Shown piece by piece: positions 1-9,400 of a stretch of 23,375 nt of DNA. The first letter of the stretch is position 1. The number at the start of each line of letters is the position of its first letter. The position numbers were made by a program, and so were the translations under genes. Under the pieces are notes generated by a model. The model saw only the letters and a program-made list of their open reading frames with translations. It had not been told where the DNA came from and did not search any database. Source of the DNA: JBEKZQ01 sp049509675 (lineage in GTDB: Bacteria > Planctomycetota > Planctomycetia > Pirellulales > Thermoguttaceae); contig JBEKZQ010000105.1 of NCBI GenBank assembly GCA_049509675.1, positions 1 through 23,375 on the forward strand. Reading direction: 5' to 3'.

Positions 1-747
1 CGACCCGTGCGAAGTATATAAGCTTCGTGACCGCGTTGTAAGACCGGCGTAACACCCTCGGCAGCCTCCAGGCATCGTAAGTCCAAAAGCCCTGAGCAGT
101 AGGGGCTGTTCGCCAAGGCCACAGAATCGGCAACCGGCGGGAAATCGACCCGCGCGGATTTTTCGTCGTGTGCGCACTGCCGGAATTCTTACCGCGGCGG
201 TTTCAAACCCCCGCGACACATCTCCTATCCCCCTTGTGACAATCGACTTACGGCGACGCTTCCGACGATGCCGCATCCGTCCGTCGTACACCGCAACCGG
301 CGCGCAACACCTTGGGAATGAACACGTTACGTGTGAGATCGGCTAGTCGTCTTTTCTTGCCCCAGGGGCTTGTGTTGGGACAAATCTGAGGATTCGTGCA
401 GTCTGAAATGATCCTAACCGCTTGTGGCGATGCCCTCTGCGGCGGTCGCGATGCGGCCTACCGCGCTCTAGGATCGGCAAAGAAAGTCGTCATCTCGCGG
501 AGCGAGATGAGTACGGATGAATTCCATCTCGCCGGGTGGCACTGGCTTGCCAGTGCCTTCCCTGTCGATTCTTGCCGCGATGAGCGTCCGAAACGTCTCC
601 GCGCGCTCCGGCGCCGGACATGGCATCCATTCGCGCGACGGGAACCGCCGATGCTTGGCGACAAGAGCCGTTCGCGGCAGCACGGGCAAGGCGCGTGGCA
701 CCCAAACCTTGCTACGCGCCGCCCGTGGCGCCTGGCGAGAAAATCCC
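1..747. other. Left intergenic region without a convincing gene
   Basis: I see no gene I can support here. Open frames are short, start late or lack a start codon, and their translations are rich in Arg, Pro and Ala, as expected of GC-rich non-coding DNA. On the minus strand one frame is open from 202 off the left edge but has no ATG, so it could be the start of a gene lying outside the window. The right half holds short perfect inverted repeats at 491-509 and 538-557, listed separately. The segment lies 3' of the CE15 esterase, which ends at 748. Confidence 0.5.
491..557. repeat. Two short perfect hairpins downstream of the esterase gene
   Basis: CATCTCGC at 491-498 pairs with GCGAGATG at 502-509 across a 3-nt loop. 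GGCACTGG at 538-545 pairs with CCAGTGCC at 550-557 across a CTTG loop. The second resembles the GGGTGCCAC-type hairpins near 12492 and 15340, and an inverted partner-like stretch ending in GTGGCACCC lies near 694-702. Both look like dispersed intergenic repeats. No T-tract follows on either strand, so they are not typical intrinsic terminators. Confidence 0.55.
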
Positions 748-2028
748 TTACTTCCAATGCCGGGCGGCGAAATCGAGGTATTGCTGCCAATCGTAAAGGG
801 TCACGTCGTGCTTGCCGTGACGGATGTGATAGCCGATCGTGCCGACCGACGGCTGTTGGACCGGCGGCCAGGCCTTGGCCGGCAGCCCCTCGGCGCCCAG
901 CAGCCGATAGACCGGATCGGCCCCCTTGGCGGAGAGGAACTCGCCGTGCGGGTCGGCCCAGTGGTCTTCTTCGGCGCTGGCCACGTACAGCGGTCGCGGG
1001 GCCACCAGGGCCATCAGCATGTGCTGATCGACCGGCAACTGATCGACGCGGTCGTTGAACGCCTTGTAGTTGCCGCAGAACCAGTGCGGGAAGGCCGTGT
1101 TGATGCGGCGGACCGTTTCGCCGATGCCGCGGCGGGCCAGCGAGGCCCCGCCGCAACCGGAGTCGTTGGAAATGACGACGGCAAAACGTTCGTCCCGGGC
1201 ACCGGCCCACAGGGCCGTCTTGCCCAGCCGCGAGTGGCCCATTACCGCCACGTGCCGGGCGTCGACCTGCGGATCGGTTTCCAGGTAATCCAAAATGCGG
1301 CTGAGTCCCCAAGCCCAGGCGGCGATGGCGCCCCACTCGTCTGCCGCCGGCTGAGTCTGACCCGGCTTGTAAAACAGCGGATGGACGCCGTGCTGAAAAC
1401 CGTCGGCGACATCCGGCTCGATGTCGCCGTAGTAGGCGGTTGCCAGGCCGTAGCCGCGATCGAGGATCTTTTCGATCGGCCAACGGGCCGAGTCCGTGCC
1501 ACGCGATGCCTCGTCCGCTGGGCGCATCTGGCTGCCATGAGGCGGCTTGGCAATCCAGAGGTCGGCGAGCTGGATGCGGGGATCCGGGTCTACCGCGTGG
1601 TTCCCGGCGAAATTCAGGCCCAGGAACACGGGAGCCGGTTTTTGGGCCTTATTGGGCAGGTACAGCAAGACGTTGACGACCGGCCCCTTCGCATCGCGGC
1701 TGAAACGGATGGCGATTTCTTTCCGCGTGGCCTTGCCCTGCCAGGCGTCGTGCGCGACCGAACGCACGCGAAAAGTCATCGCTTGCGGCCGCGGCGGGGC
1801 CTTGCCATAGACGTTCTGCTCGAAAAGCCGCACGATCTCGCGGCGGCGGGCCGGCCACTGGGCCGCATCGACGACCCGCTGGCCGCCGGCCGTCACCAAG
1901 GGGTCCGGCAGCGTGTAGGGCGGGATTTGGCTTTCGTCATAGTTGACCGCTGGTTCGGCGGCCGGCGCAACGCACGGCAGCACCAGAAACAAGCAGATCG
2001 CTCCGCACAAGACTTTGTCACGACGCAT
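748..2028 (-). CDS. Secreted CE15-type (glucuronoyl esterase-like) hydrolase
   Basis: This 426-residue alpha/beta-hydrolase is probably exported: residues 1-25 form a signal peptide (MRRDKV, hydrophobic stretch, then APAA-E). The nucleophile elbow GHSRLGK places the serine at residue 266. The S-R-x-G-K pattern following it is characteristic of the CE15 glucuronoyl esterase family, which cleaves ester bonds between lignin alcohols and 4-O-methyl-glucuronic acid on xylan. Acidic candidates lie in SAEEDHWADP (351-360) and the catalytic histidine candidate in GYHIRHGKHD (399-408). The start at 2028 is supported by a GGGAGGA Shine-Dalgarno about 7 nt upstream. It lies 65 nt downstream of chrA on the same strand, so co-transcription is possible. 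Family assignment is strong; the true substrate in this organism is inferred and could be another uronate ester. Confidence 0.9.
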   Translation of the reverse strand: MRRDKVLCGAICLFLVLPCVAPAAEPAVNYDESQIPPYTLPDPLVTAGGQRVVDAAQWPARRREIVRLFEQNVYGKAPPRPQAMTFRVRSVAHDAWQGKATRKEIAIRFSRDAKGPVVNVLLYLPNKAQKPAPVFLGLNFAGNHAVDPDPRIQLADLWIAKPPHGSQMRPADEASRGTDSARWPIEKILDRGYGLATAYYGDIEPDVADGFQHGVHPLFYKPGQTQPAADEWGAIAAWAWGLSRILDYLETDPQVDARHVAVMGHSRLGKTALWAGARDERFAVVISNDSGCGGASLARRGIGETVRRINTAFPHWFCGNYKAFNDRVDQLPVDQHMLMALVAPRPLYVASAEEDHWADPHGEFLSAKGADPVYRLLGAEGLPAKAWPPVQQPSVGTIGYHIRHGKHDVTLYDWQQYLDFAARHWK

Positions 2029-2093
2029 GTCGCTTTCCTCCCGTTGTAGATGGAGACCTTAGCCCGACGCCGATTCAATATATTGCCGATGGC

Positions 2094-3425
2094 TTACCTC
2101 AGCAACCATCCCACGGTGGCCCCGAGCAGGATCAGCCAGGCGGAACTGATGCGAAAGCGGATCAGCACAAAGAGGCTGACCGCGGCCAGCAGCACGGTCG
2201 CGCCGTCCACGAGGGCCGTTCGCGCGAGGTTCCAGGTCACGACCGCCATGAGGGCCAGGGCGGCGATGTTGACGCCGTCCAGAAATGCGCCGGCCAGCGC
2301 CGAATTGCGCAGTCGCGGCAGCAGCGGGCCGCTCAGGGCGATCAGCACGAAGGAAGGCAGGAAGATGCCCAGCGTGGCCACCAGCGCGCCCCAGGGGCCG
2401 TGGAGCAGATATCCGATGAATGTCGCCGTGGTGAAAAGCGGCCCGGGCGTCAACTGGCCGACCGCCGTGGCGTCGAGGAGTTGGGTGGAGGTCAACCAAT
2501 GCCGGCCATCGACCAGTTCGCCCTGCAAGAACGCCAGGAGCACGTAGCCGCCGCCGTACAGGACGGAGCCGATCTTCAGGAAATAGAGGAAGAGCGACTG
2601 GAGCCCCGGCGGACCACCCGCACTGGAAACGACGCGGTCCAGGAAGCACACGGCGGCCACCACGCCAACGGCAACGGCAAGCAGGATGGCCGGAGACAGG
2701 CGACTCTTGCGTGACAGAAGGCTTGCGGGGCTCGCCGCACCCGGAGGCTCGCGCCTCCTGTTGGCAAGAAGACGATAAAGTGCGGCGGCCACGCCGGCAG
2801 CCAGGAAGATCAGCAGCGGATCGAGGCCCGCCCATCCGGCCGCCAGGGCCGCGGACCCCAGGATCACCAACAGGAGCGTCTTGGCCGCCTTGCGACCGAG
2901 CCCCCAGAGGGCCTGGGCGATGATGGCGATCACCACCGGTTTGATGCCGTACAACACGGCCGAGAACTGGGGCAGGCTGCCGAAGCGGACATAGGCCCAG
3001 GCGATGGCCAGGACCATGGCCATGGCCGGCACGATGAAGCACGCGCCGCTTACCAGCAGGCCGGCGAAACCCGCGCGACGATAGCCGATGTAGATGGCCA
3101 TCTCCGTCGAGTTGGGCCCGGGAATAAGGTTTACCGCCCCCAGCATGTCGAGGAACTGCTCCTCGCTGACCCAGCGGCGGCGGCGGACGAACTCTTGTTC
3201 CATCATGCCGACATGTGCCGCCGGTCCGCCAAAGGCCGTGGCGCCCAAGCGGAGGAAGACCGCCGCCAACTCGAGCAACTGCCGCGACGTTGCCCGCCCC
3301 GGCGCGAGCGGTTCCGCCGAGGCTGGCGCTGTTTCTCCACTCTCCCCTTGCGGGAGAGGGTCCGGGGGTGAGGGCTGGTTGGAAAATCGCGGCGCCATGA
3401 CCAGTTCTTTGGTACTGGGTCTCAA
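2094..3425 (-). CDS. chrA: Chromate transporter, long two-domain CHR family (ChrA)
   Basis: This 443-residue polytopic membrane protein has two homologous halves, as in the long CHR transporters that export chromate using the proton gradient. The N-terminal half carries FGGPAAH (65-71) and the PGPNSTEMAIYIGY stretch (from about 103). The C-terminal half carries the matching KIGSVLYGGGYVLL and LTPGPLFTTATFIGYLLHG motifs. A variable hydrophilic linker (NRRREPPGAASPASLLSRKS) joins them. Start choice is between Met1 (3425) and Met10 (3398). Both lie upstream of a dispersed repeat encoding residues about 18-29, and there is no Met between the repeat and the first conserved motif. It sits between a DoxX-like gene (stop at 3609) and the CE15 gene. 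Chromate is the family substrate; sulfate or another oxyanion remains possible. Confidence 0.94.
   Translation of the reverse strand: MRPSTKELVMAPRFSNQPSPPDPLPQGESGETAPASAEPLAPGRATSRQLLELAAVFLRLGATAFGGPAAHVGMMEQEFVRRRRWVSEEQFLDMLGAVNLIPGPNSTEMAIYIGYRRAGFAGLLVSGACFIVPAMAMVLAIAWAYVRFGSLPQFSAVLYGIKPVVIAIIAQALWGLGRKAAKTLLLVILGSAALAAGWAGLDPLLIFLAAGVAAALYRLLANRRREPPGAASPASLLSRKSRLSPAILLAVAVGVVAAVCFLDRVVSSAGGPPGLQSLFLYFLKIGSVLYGGGYVLLAFLQGELVDGRHWLTSTQLLDATAVGQLTPGPLFTTATFIGYLLHGPWGALVATLGIFLPSFVLIALSGPLLPRLRNSALAGAFLDGVNIAALALMAVVTWNLARTALVDGATVLLAAVSLFVLIRFRISSAWLILLGATVGWLLR
3340..3374. repeat. Dispersed palindromic repeat inside the 5' end of chrA
   Basis: CTCTCCC at 3340-3346 pairs with GGGAGAG at 3352-3358, followed by GGTCCGGGGGTGAGGG. 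This is the widespread bacterial intergenic repeat whose translation often reads SPPDPLPQGE. Here it reads in frame on the minus strand as PSPPDPLPQGES within ChrA residues about 18-29. Confidence 0.75.
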
Positions 3426-3493
3426 GTGATTCTACCCGCGATCACTCGGACTGGGCAAGGCGACTGAGGCGAACCGCGAAGTCCCCGGCGAAA

Positions 3494-3569
3494 GGGGTCA
3501 GGTCCATGTTTTCGGGCAGGGCGTAGAGGCCATCACGACGCCTGCGAGCCGAAAAATGGACCAGACCCC
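3494..3569. repeat. 76-bp palindromic element, copy 1
   Basis: The left arm begins GGGGTCAGGTCCATG and the right arm ends ATGGACCAGACCCC. A 33-nt interior (3516-3548) can itself pair (GCAGGGCGT with ACGCCTGC). The same arms recur in reverse orientation at 18958-19033 with the same total length and a different interior. It lies 39 bp past the stop codon of the DoxX-like gene, between it and chrA. Confidence 0.85.
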
Positions 3570-3608
3570 AGACTTTGCACTTCTCCTGCAAGATGACCAA
3601 AGCTTCTC

Positions 3609-4037
3609 CTACCGGCGTCGGGCGTCGAGGCTCAGTTTTCCGGTCCCGTTGGCCATGATGAACAGCAGGGCTCCGATGAGCGAGACGTTGGTGGCCAGAA
3701 AAGTGATGTGGTCGCGGAGCACTTGCGCGTTTACCAGCGACCAGAAGCTGAAGCCGTGGAACCAGTAGGTCGCCACGCCCAGGAACAACAGCAGGAGCAG
3801 GGCCCCGATCCGCGACTGGTAGCCGAAAATGATCGACAGGCTGCCCATCACCAGGAACACAACGCCTCCGACCAGGGCCCACATCGGCGCGAGCATTCCC
3901 CTGGCGGCGAGGAACTGGGCCACGTTGAGTACATTGGCATCGGTGTATCCGACTGCGGCCGCAAGGAAGACGACGCAGAGCAGGATCCTTCCCAACACGC
4001 CGACGATGCCCGAGAGAACGGTGAACGGTTTTTGCAT
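3609..4037 (-). CDS. DoxX-like small membrane protein
   Basis: The chosen start at 4037 (MQKPFTVLSG) gives 142 residues with four predicted hydrophobic helices: about 8-30 (GIVGVLGRILLCVVFLAAAV), 50-70 (MWALVGGVVFLVMGSLSIIFG), 75-95 (IGALLLLLFLGVATYWF) and 112-132 (HITFLATNVSLIGALLFIMA). Size, four-helix layout and the conserved GRILL, YWF and D-H-xx-FLxN-xSLIGALL motifs fit the DoxX family. Members are often linked to redox or stress roles, but their reactions are mostly unknown. The frame stays open to 4223; those 62 extra residues are hydrophilic and unlike the family, so I excluded them. A purine-rich AGAGTAGAG stretch precedes the chosen ATG. chrA follows on the same strand after 183 nt containing a palindromic element, so shared transcription is uncertain. 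Confidence 0.85.
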   Translation of the reverse strand: MQKPFTVLSGIVGVLGRILLCVVFLAAAVGYTDANVLNVAQFLAARGMLAPMWALVGGVVFLVMGSLSIIFGYQSRIGALLLLLFLGVATYWFHGFSFWSLVNAQVLRDHITFLATNVSLIGALLFIMANGTGKLSLDARRR

Positions 4038-4242
4038 GGCTCTACTCTTCAAGATTTTGAGGCAGTGGACTGTGGTCCGCCCGCATACGGAGCGGGGACC
4101 CACCACAATGATAGGTTGTGCAAGAGGGCGGTGCAGCTTTTCGGGCGGAAAGGGCCGGATAGATCTTAATGAGGGGGGGATGATATCCGTCTGTTGGCTA
4201 GACGTGGGCGGACTGTCACCCACTTGTGGTTTTCGCCGCTCT

Positions 4243-6297
4243 CTAGCGGCTGACCACCTTCAGCTTCCGCCCCGGCGCCGGTTCGATCTTGATCGGCGCC
4301 GCGGCCGGGCTGTGGTCGGTAACGTCGATCTCCTCGGCCGTGACGCGAATGTCCAGCACGTGGTCGTGCAAATGGATCCGCGTAACGGCCAGTTCCTTCC
4401 AGCCGGCAGGCAAGTGCGGTGCAATGGTACAGCCGTCGGCCGTGGGCTCCAGACCCAAGAAGCCGTAGAGCATGACCTGGGGGACGAGGATCGACTCGAA
4501 GAATTCCTTGTCCAGGCCCAAGCCGCCGGGCACATTGCCGCCTTGCATGGTGCCGCGGGCCGGGTCCCGATAATAAGCGCGGTATCCGCCGGCCGCCTGC
4601 ACTTCCTCGAACCAGCCTAGAATCTGCCGCAATCGTTGCCAGGCATCGTCGGGCCCGGCCGTTTTCAAGCGGGCCATCAGATCGTAATAGGAGAAGCCCA
4701 GGACCGCGCCGCCGTCCTGCACCTGGTAGCCCCACGGCAGCGATTCGGGATTGCTCCAGCCCCAGAAATAGTAATCGAGGTTCCGCCGCGTCGTGGCCCG
4801 CGGGGCGAATCGCCAATGATAGATGTCGGCGCCCGCGGCCGTGTCGCCCGCCACCGCCCGCCGGCCCCTGAGCCAGGCCTGGATCAGCCGGGCTTGCTCC
4901 GCCGTGGCGAAGTCATAACAGACGGCCTCGTTGTTCAAGAACGTGAAACCGTAATCGTGCATCGCGCCGTCGATGTCGACGGTGCCGAAGCGGCCGGTCT
5001 TCTCGTTCCAAAAGCGTTTTGTGCCATACTCCTTGACCTGCCGAGCATGGGTCCGCAAGTCGGCCGGATCGAAGGCGTCGGCCCCGGCGGCGATGTTCCA
5101 CTGCGGATGCGAGGCAATTTGCTCTTCCAAGGCCGCCAGATCCAGCAGGGCAGCGTAATAATACACGCTGGCCAGCGCGTCCTCGCCGCCGAAAGGCAGC
5201 AGGTCCCAGTAATTGCTGCCGATGCCTTCGCCCGGCAGCACCACGCGCTTTCCGTCGACGAAGCGCACCCCGCTGCGGCCTTCGTGGCCCGGCCAGGTGG
5301 TGTAGATACATTTGCGCCCGCGGGTGTCGAACTCCCGCATGATGAAGCGCATGGCCGTGCGGACTCGGCCCATTTGCCGGCGCAGAAACGTCAGATCGCG
5401 GGACCAGACGAAGTAGTCGTGACAGCCGCGGATGAAATTCGAGTTGTTGATGTTGTGGCGGCTGTCGCAAGCCGTGTGGAACGACTTGATGACGACGTGG
5501 CCCGGGCCGGGATTATCGAAACCGATGCGCAGGCCGGTGACGGTCCCGTTCCAAGGGGCCATGCGATACATGGGCAGCATGGTGCGGGTTTCACCGCCCC
5601 CGGAAGCCGGCGAGAAGTAGATCCGCCGTTCGGCACCGAACTCGGGGTTATTCTTGGTGATCCACTCCACGTAACAATTGGCGCGGTCCAGTCCGCCGGC
5701 CCACCAGTTCAGACGCAGCCAGGGTCCGGTGCGGGCGTCGATCGTTAGCGGCGGCGTCTGGGCCGTGGCGTGTGGGGCGATCAACTCGATCGGCCAGCCC
5801 TGTGCATCCAGCGCCGCGCCCCGGGCCCGGCTCAGTTTCCAACCGTCCGGCGTGGCGTGCGGGCCTTCGTAGCCGGGCACGCCGGTGGGAGCGAAATGCC
5901 AGCCGGCGCCGCCCGCCTGAGTCCACAGCGGAAAAGGCCAGCCCCCGGCGTGCGCCGTGCCGTCGTGCTGTTGGCTCTGGACATAGCCTTCGGCGTCGAG
6001 AATTCGCCCGGCAAGCGCGCCTGCCCAGCGGCTGCGCATGGCATCAAGTTCTGCCCCTTCGCCCCGCGCCGGCCAGAGAGTGCTCATCGGCATCCAGGCG
6101 TCCCACAACGGAATCAATGGCCCCGCAGGCTGATAGTGCAGCCAGTAGAGTTCCCGCACGAGCGACATTTCCCGCTCATGCCCCGGCACGATGAAGCGTG
6201 GGAAGTCGTCGGGAACGGCGGCCGGCGCCATGCCGGCAGAGAGCAGCAACCAGAGCATCGCGAACAAGGCCGATGCGAACCGAGGCAGGGATTTCAT
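4243..6297 (-). CDS. Secreted six-hairpin glycosidase-like protein
   Basis: This 684-residue protein has a clear signal peptide (MKSLPRFASALFAMLWLLLSAG, then MAPAA). The centre and C-terminal half look like an (alpha/alpha)6-barrel glycosidase: CHDYFVWSRDLTFLRR, GIGSNYWDLLPFGGEDA, repeated aromatic-rich helices (VYYYAALLDLAALE, LDYYFWGWSNPESLPWGY) and a GH65/GH78-like C-terminal beta segment (LYGFLGLEPTADGCTIAP). Likely role: periplasmic or extracellular cleavage of a glycan. Acidic candidates lie in the WSRD, NYWD and DKEFFES regions, but I cannot name the catalytic pair. The N-terminal 250 residues (beta-rich, with WPFPLW, GWHFAPTG) may be a carbohydrate-binding or super-sandwich domain. 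It is divergent from the restriction-modification gene. The specific GH family is not assigned. Confidence 0.83.
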   Translation of the reverse strand: MKSLPRFASALFAMLWLLLSAGMAPAAVPDDFPRFIVPGHEREMSLVRELYWLHYQPAGPLIPLWDAWMPMSTLWPARGEGAELDAMRSRWAGALAGRILDAEGYVQSQQHDGTAHAGGWPFPLWTQAGGAGWHFAPTGVPGYEGPHATPDGWKLSRARGAALDAQGWPIELIAPHATAQTPPLTIDARTGPWLRLNWWAGGLDRANCYVEWITKNNPEFGAERRIYFSPASGGGETRTMLPMYRMAPWNGTVTGLRIGFDNPGPGHVVIKSFHTACDSRHNINNSNFIRGCHDYFVWSRDLTFLRRQMGRVRTAMRFIMREFDTRGRKCIYTTWPGHEGRSGVRFVDGKRVVLPGEGIGSNYWDLLPFGGEDALASVYYYAALLDLAALEEQIASHPQWNIAAGADAFDPADLRTHARQVKEYGTKRFWNEKTGRFGTVDIDGAMHDYGFTFLNNEAVCYDFATAEQARLIQAWLRGRRAVAGDTAAGADIYHWRFAPRATTRRNLDYYFWGWSNPESLPWGYQVQDGGAVLGFSYYDLMARLKTAGPDDAWQRLRQILGWFEEVQAAGGYRAYYRDPARGTMQGGNVPGGLGLDKEFFESILVPQVMLYGFLGLEPTADGCTIAPHLPAGWKELAVTRIHLHDHVLDIRVTAEEIDVTDHSPAAAPIKIEPAPGRKLKVVSR

Positions 6298-6333
6298 GGT
6301 GGGCTACACTCCGGCAGGTTGAGAGACTTCACC

Positions 6334-6362
6334 AGAATACTCCGACGGGGCGAGAGAGGCAA
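6334..6362 (-). promoter_or_regulatory. Candidate sigma70-type promoter for the glycosidase-like gene
   Basis: On the minus strand TTGCCT and TATTCT are separated by exactly 17 nt, each matching the consensus at 4 of 6 positions. Transcription would start about 30 nt before the gene start at 6297. Based on pattern matching only. Confidence 0.33.
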
Positions 6363-6392
6363 CATCGTCCGGCGAGTTCTACTGTCGGGGGC

Positions 6393-6421
6393 TTCACCCC
6401 TTCTTGAACTTGGGCTATACT
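6393..6421 (+). promoter_or_regulatory. Candidate sigma70-type promoter for the restriction-modification gene
   Basis: TTCACC (6393-6398) and TATACT (6416-6421) are separated by 17 nt. A start near 6428 would leave a very short leader carrying GGAGG at 6431-6435 before the ATG at 6441. It is back to back with the opposing candidate at 6334-6362. Confidence 0.4.
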
Positions 6422-6440
6422 GCCCGCTCTGGAGGCCGAT

Positions 6441-9400
6441 ATGTCCGATCCCGTCCTGAACTGCCTGTTTCGCCGCCAGGACGTCGAAGCCGTTGCCAGA
6501 CGCCTTTCCGATGCCGGTGCGGCACTGCTGCACACCCGCGAGTTTCGCGCTGCCTGCGAGGGCCTGGAACGAAAGCGCATCAGCGGCGAAGCCAATACGC
6601 GCGAGAAGATCATCGAGCCGATCCTCTATGAAATTCTCGGCTTCAACCATAGCGAGAACGACGCCGAGCACGCGGTCAACCATGCCGGCGCGGGCGGCAG
6701 CGCGGGTGCGGTCGAGTACTTCTTCCATATCGGCGGCAACGATGTCCCCATGGAAGCCAAGGCCTGGGGAAAATCGCTCGACAAGAAGGATGCTTCCAAC
6801 CGCTCGCCCGTCCGACAGGGCTGGGATTATGCGGGCTTGTCCAATTGCCGCTGGTTCGTGGTCACCAACGGGACGGAGTGGCGGCTTTACAAGACACAAC
6901 TCAAAGGCAGCGAGAGTCCTTTGAGCGCCTGCGAGCGCTATTTCCTGGGCGACCTCATCGAGAACCGCTCGGAGTTCCTGCGGTTCTATGCCACGTTCCG
7001 AAGGGCGGCGTTTCTGCCGGACCGCGACGGCGTCTGCCCGTTGGACGAGTTGCGCAAGCAAAGCGAGGAGTGGCAGGAGGCGATTAGCGAGGCGATTTAC
7101 GACAAGCTGGTGGAAAGCCGGCTGGTTCTTTTCCGCGCCGTCCAGTCGCAGTTGCCCGACCGGCCGCAATCGCAGATCAACGAGGCGGTCGTCAGGTTGT
7201 TGTTTCGGATCATGTTCATTCGTTTTGCCGAGGACACGCCCCTTCTGCCCAAGGCATTTCTTGCGCGGGAGATCATCGAGCGATTCGAGCAGGACAAGAA
7301 ATGGGGGCAAGAAGCGACGCTTTACGGCTATTTGCAGCAATATTTTGCCTGGCTCGACGGCCGCAAGGAGAACCAGTTCAGCGTCTACCCTTACGACGGC
7401 GCCCTTTTCGATCCCGATCCCGTTCTGGACGACCCCCAACTGCGCATCGATGACGGCCTGTTCAAGGATGTCCTCGTCAAGTTGTCGAAAGAGGCGATGG
7501 GCCGCGCGATCGACTACTCGCAGATCAACCCGCGCATTCTCGGCAACATCTACGAGCGGTTCCTGGGATACGTCATCGAGATCAAGGAGCGTCGGCTCGA
7601 CCCGCAAGTGAGCCGCGACACGCGCCGCAAGGAAGGCACCTTCTATACGCCGCAATCGGTGACGAAGTTTCTTGTCGAGCACGCCGTCGACGAGGCCCTG
7701 GCGCGGCTGCCCGGCCGCAAGCCTTGGGAGTTGGTTTGCCTCGATCCGGCCTGCGGCAGCGGCCATTTCCTCGTCGAGTACGTCAACTATGTCGCGGCCC
7801 GCTGCGAAGAACTGGACGATCGTCGCTCCTACCCGCAATGGAAGCGCTATGTTACGCAACACGGGGTGTTCGGCGTGGACAAGGACTCCACCGCGGCCAT
7901 GCTCACGAAGTTGAGCCTGTGGATCAATTCGGCCATGCAGGACGAGCCCTTCGTGACGATCGACACCCACATCAAGTGCGGCAACTCGCTGGTCTGCGGC
8001 ACGCCGCCGGGGTTCCGCCTGGCGAATTTCGAGAAGAAGGCCTATCCCGAGAAATTCCGCGAGTTGAAGCGGCTGCGGAAAGAACTTGCGGAACTGGAGT
8101 CGCGTGCGGCCTCCGACGGCTCCCTGTTTACGGGCGCCGAAGTCCTCGACATCGAGTTTGCCGAGGTGTTCGAGGAGCAAGGCGGATTCGACCTTGTCGT
8201 GGGAAATCCGCCCTGGGGCGCCGACCTGACCGAAATCCGCCAGTACCTCGACGGCGCACCGTTCGCACTCGCACATGGGCAGTACGATAGCTATGAACTG
8301 TTCATCGAACTGGGCCGGCGGCTGCTTCGCGCGGGCGGGATGTTCGGATTCATCATCCCCGACAGCATCACGCTGCCGGAGCACGAACCGTTGCGCCGCA
8401 TGTTGCTGGACCAAACCGCGTTGACGCGGCTGGTGCGGGCGGGCGAAGGCATTTTCCCTTCCGTCTTCCGCGCCGCGTTCTTCCTCTGCTTTGCCAACCA
8501 ACCTCCGCCGCCGGAGCAGCCAATCCGCGTGGCAACATTGCGCAAAAATGACCGCCGACTACTCGAGGAGGACACGCTGTTCCATCGCAGCAGGAAGATA
8601 GCGGAAATCGTTGAGGAGAACGGGCACGATGTCGAGCAATCCCGGTTTCGGGCCAACCCGCGATACGAGGTCGACATTCTTGCCAAGGGGATCGATACGC
8701 CCGTTGTTGCGAGGATTGACGAACCGCGCATCGACTGGGAGTCCTTGACGGAGAAGGGCCGCGGGGTGGAAATCGGCAAATCCGGTGAGGTGTTGCAGTG
8801 TCCCTTTTGTTACCAATGGGATAACGTCCCGCGCAAGGTGAAGGGGGTCTGGCGGCGCAAAACATGCCGCCACTGCGGCCGGGAGTTTACCTTTGACGAT
8901 GCAGCGAAGCGCGAGGTTATCATCGCCGAGAAGCCGCGAGGAAAACATTGGAAACCGATCATTCCGGGCGAGGCAGTCAACCGCTATGCGATTGGCGATG
9001 TCAAGTACATAGACACGAGTAAAGACGGCATCAACTATAAAGCGGCGGAATTCTACCAAGGCAAGCGCATCCTGTTGCGGCAAACAGGCGTCGGGATCTA
9101 CGCGACGATCGACCAGTCGGGCGCGCTGACAAACCAATCGGTATTCACTTGGAAAATCCGCCCAGAACCTCAGGCCGACTGCTCCCGATATCGCTTGGAG
9201 TACATCCTGGGCGCATTGAATTCGCGCACCATGCTGTATCGTTATTACATGAAGAGCGGTGATACCGAATGGCGCAGCTTCCCGCGTTGGACCCAGGAAC
9301 TGGTGCAGGAATTGCCGATCCGGGCGATTGACTTCTCTCAGCCGCGCGAGGCAAAGCTGCACGACGAGATCGCCGACCGGGTCGCCGCCGTCCTTGCGAC

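Noticed and set aside
1..202. Minus-strand frame open off the left edge
   Set aside because: It has no ATG; the only alternative start is a TTG at 133 without a convincing ribosome-binding site, and about 60 open codons are not significant in GC-rich DNA. It might still be the start of a gene outside the window.
517..2049. 510-codon plus-strand frame opposite the CE15 esterase
   Set aside because: The minus-strand gene has a signal peptide, nucleophile elbow and ribosome-binding site; the plus-strand frame has none and runs into repeats.
6294..8501. 735-codon open frame antisense to the restriction-modification gene
   Set aside because: It mirrors the coding frame of a clear Type IIG enzyme; the translation is rich in Asp, Arg, Leu and Gln with no recognisable motif. 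Long antisense frames are expected in GC-rich genes.
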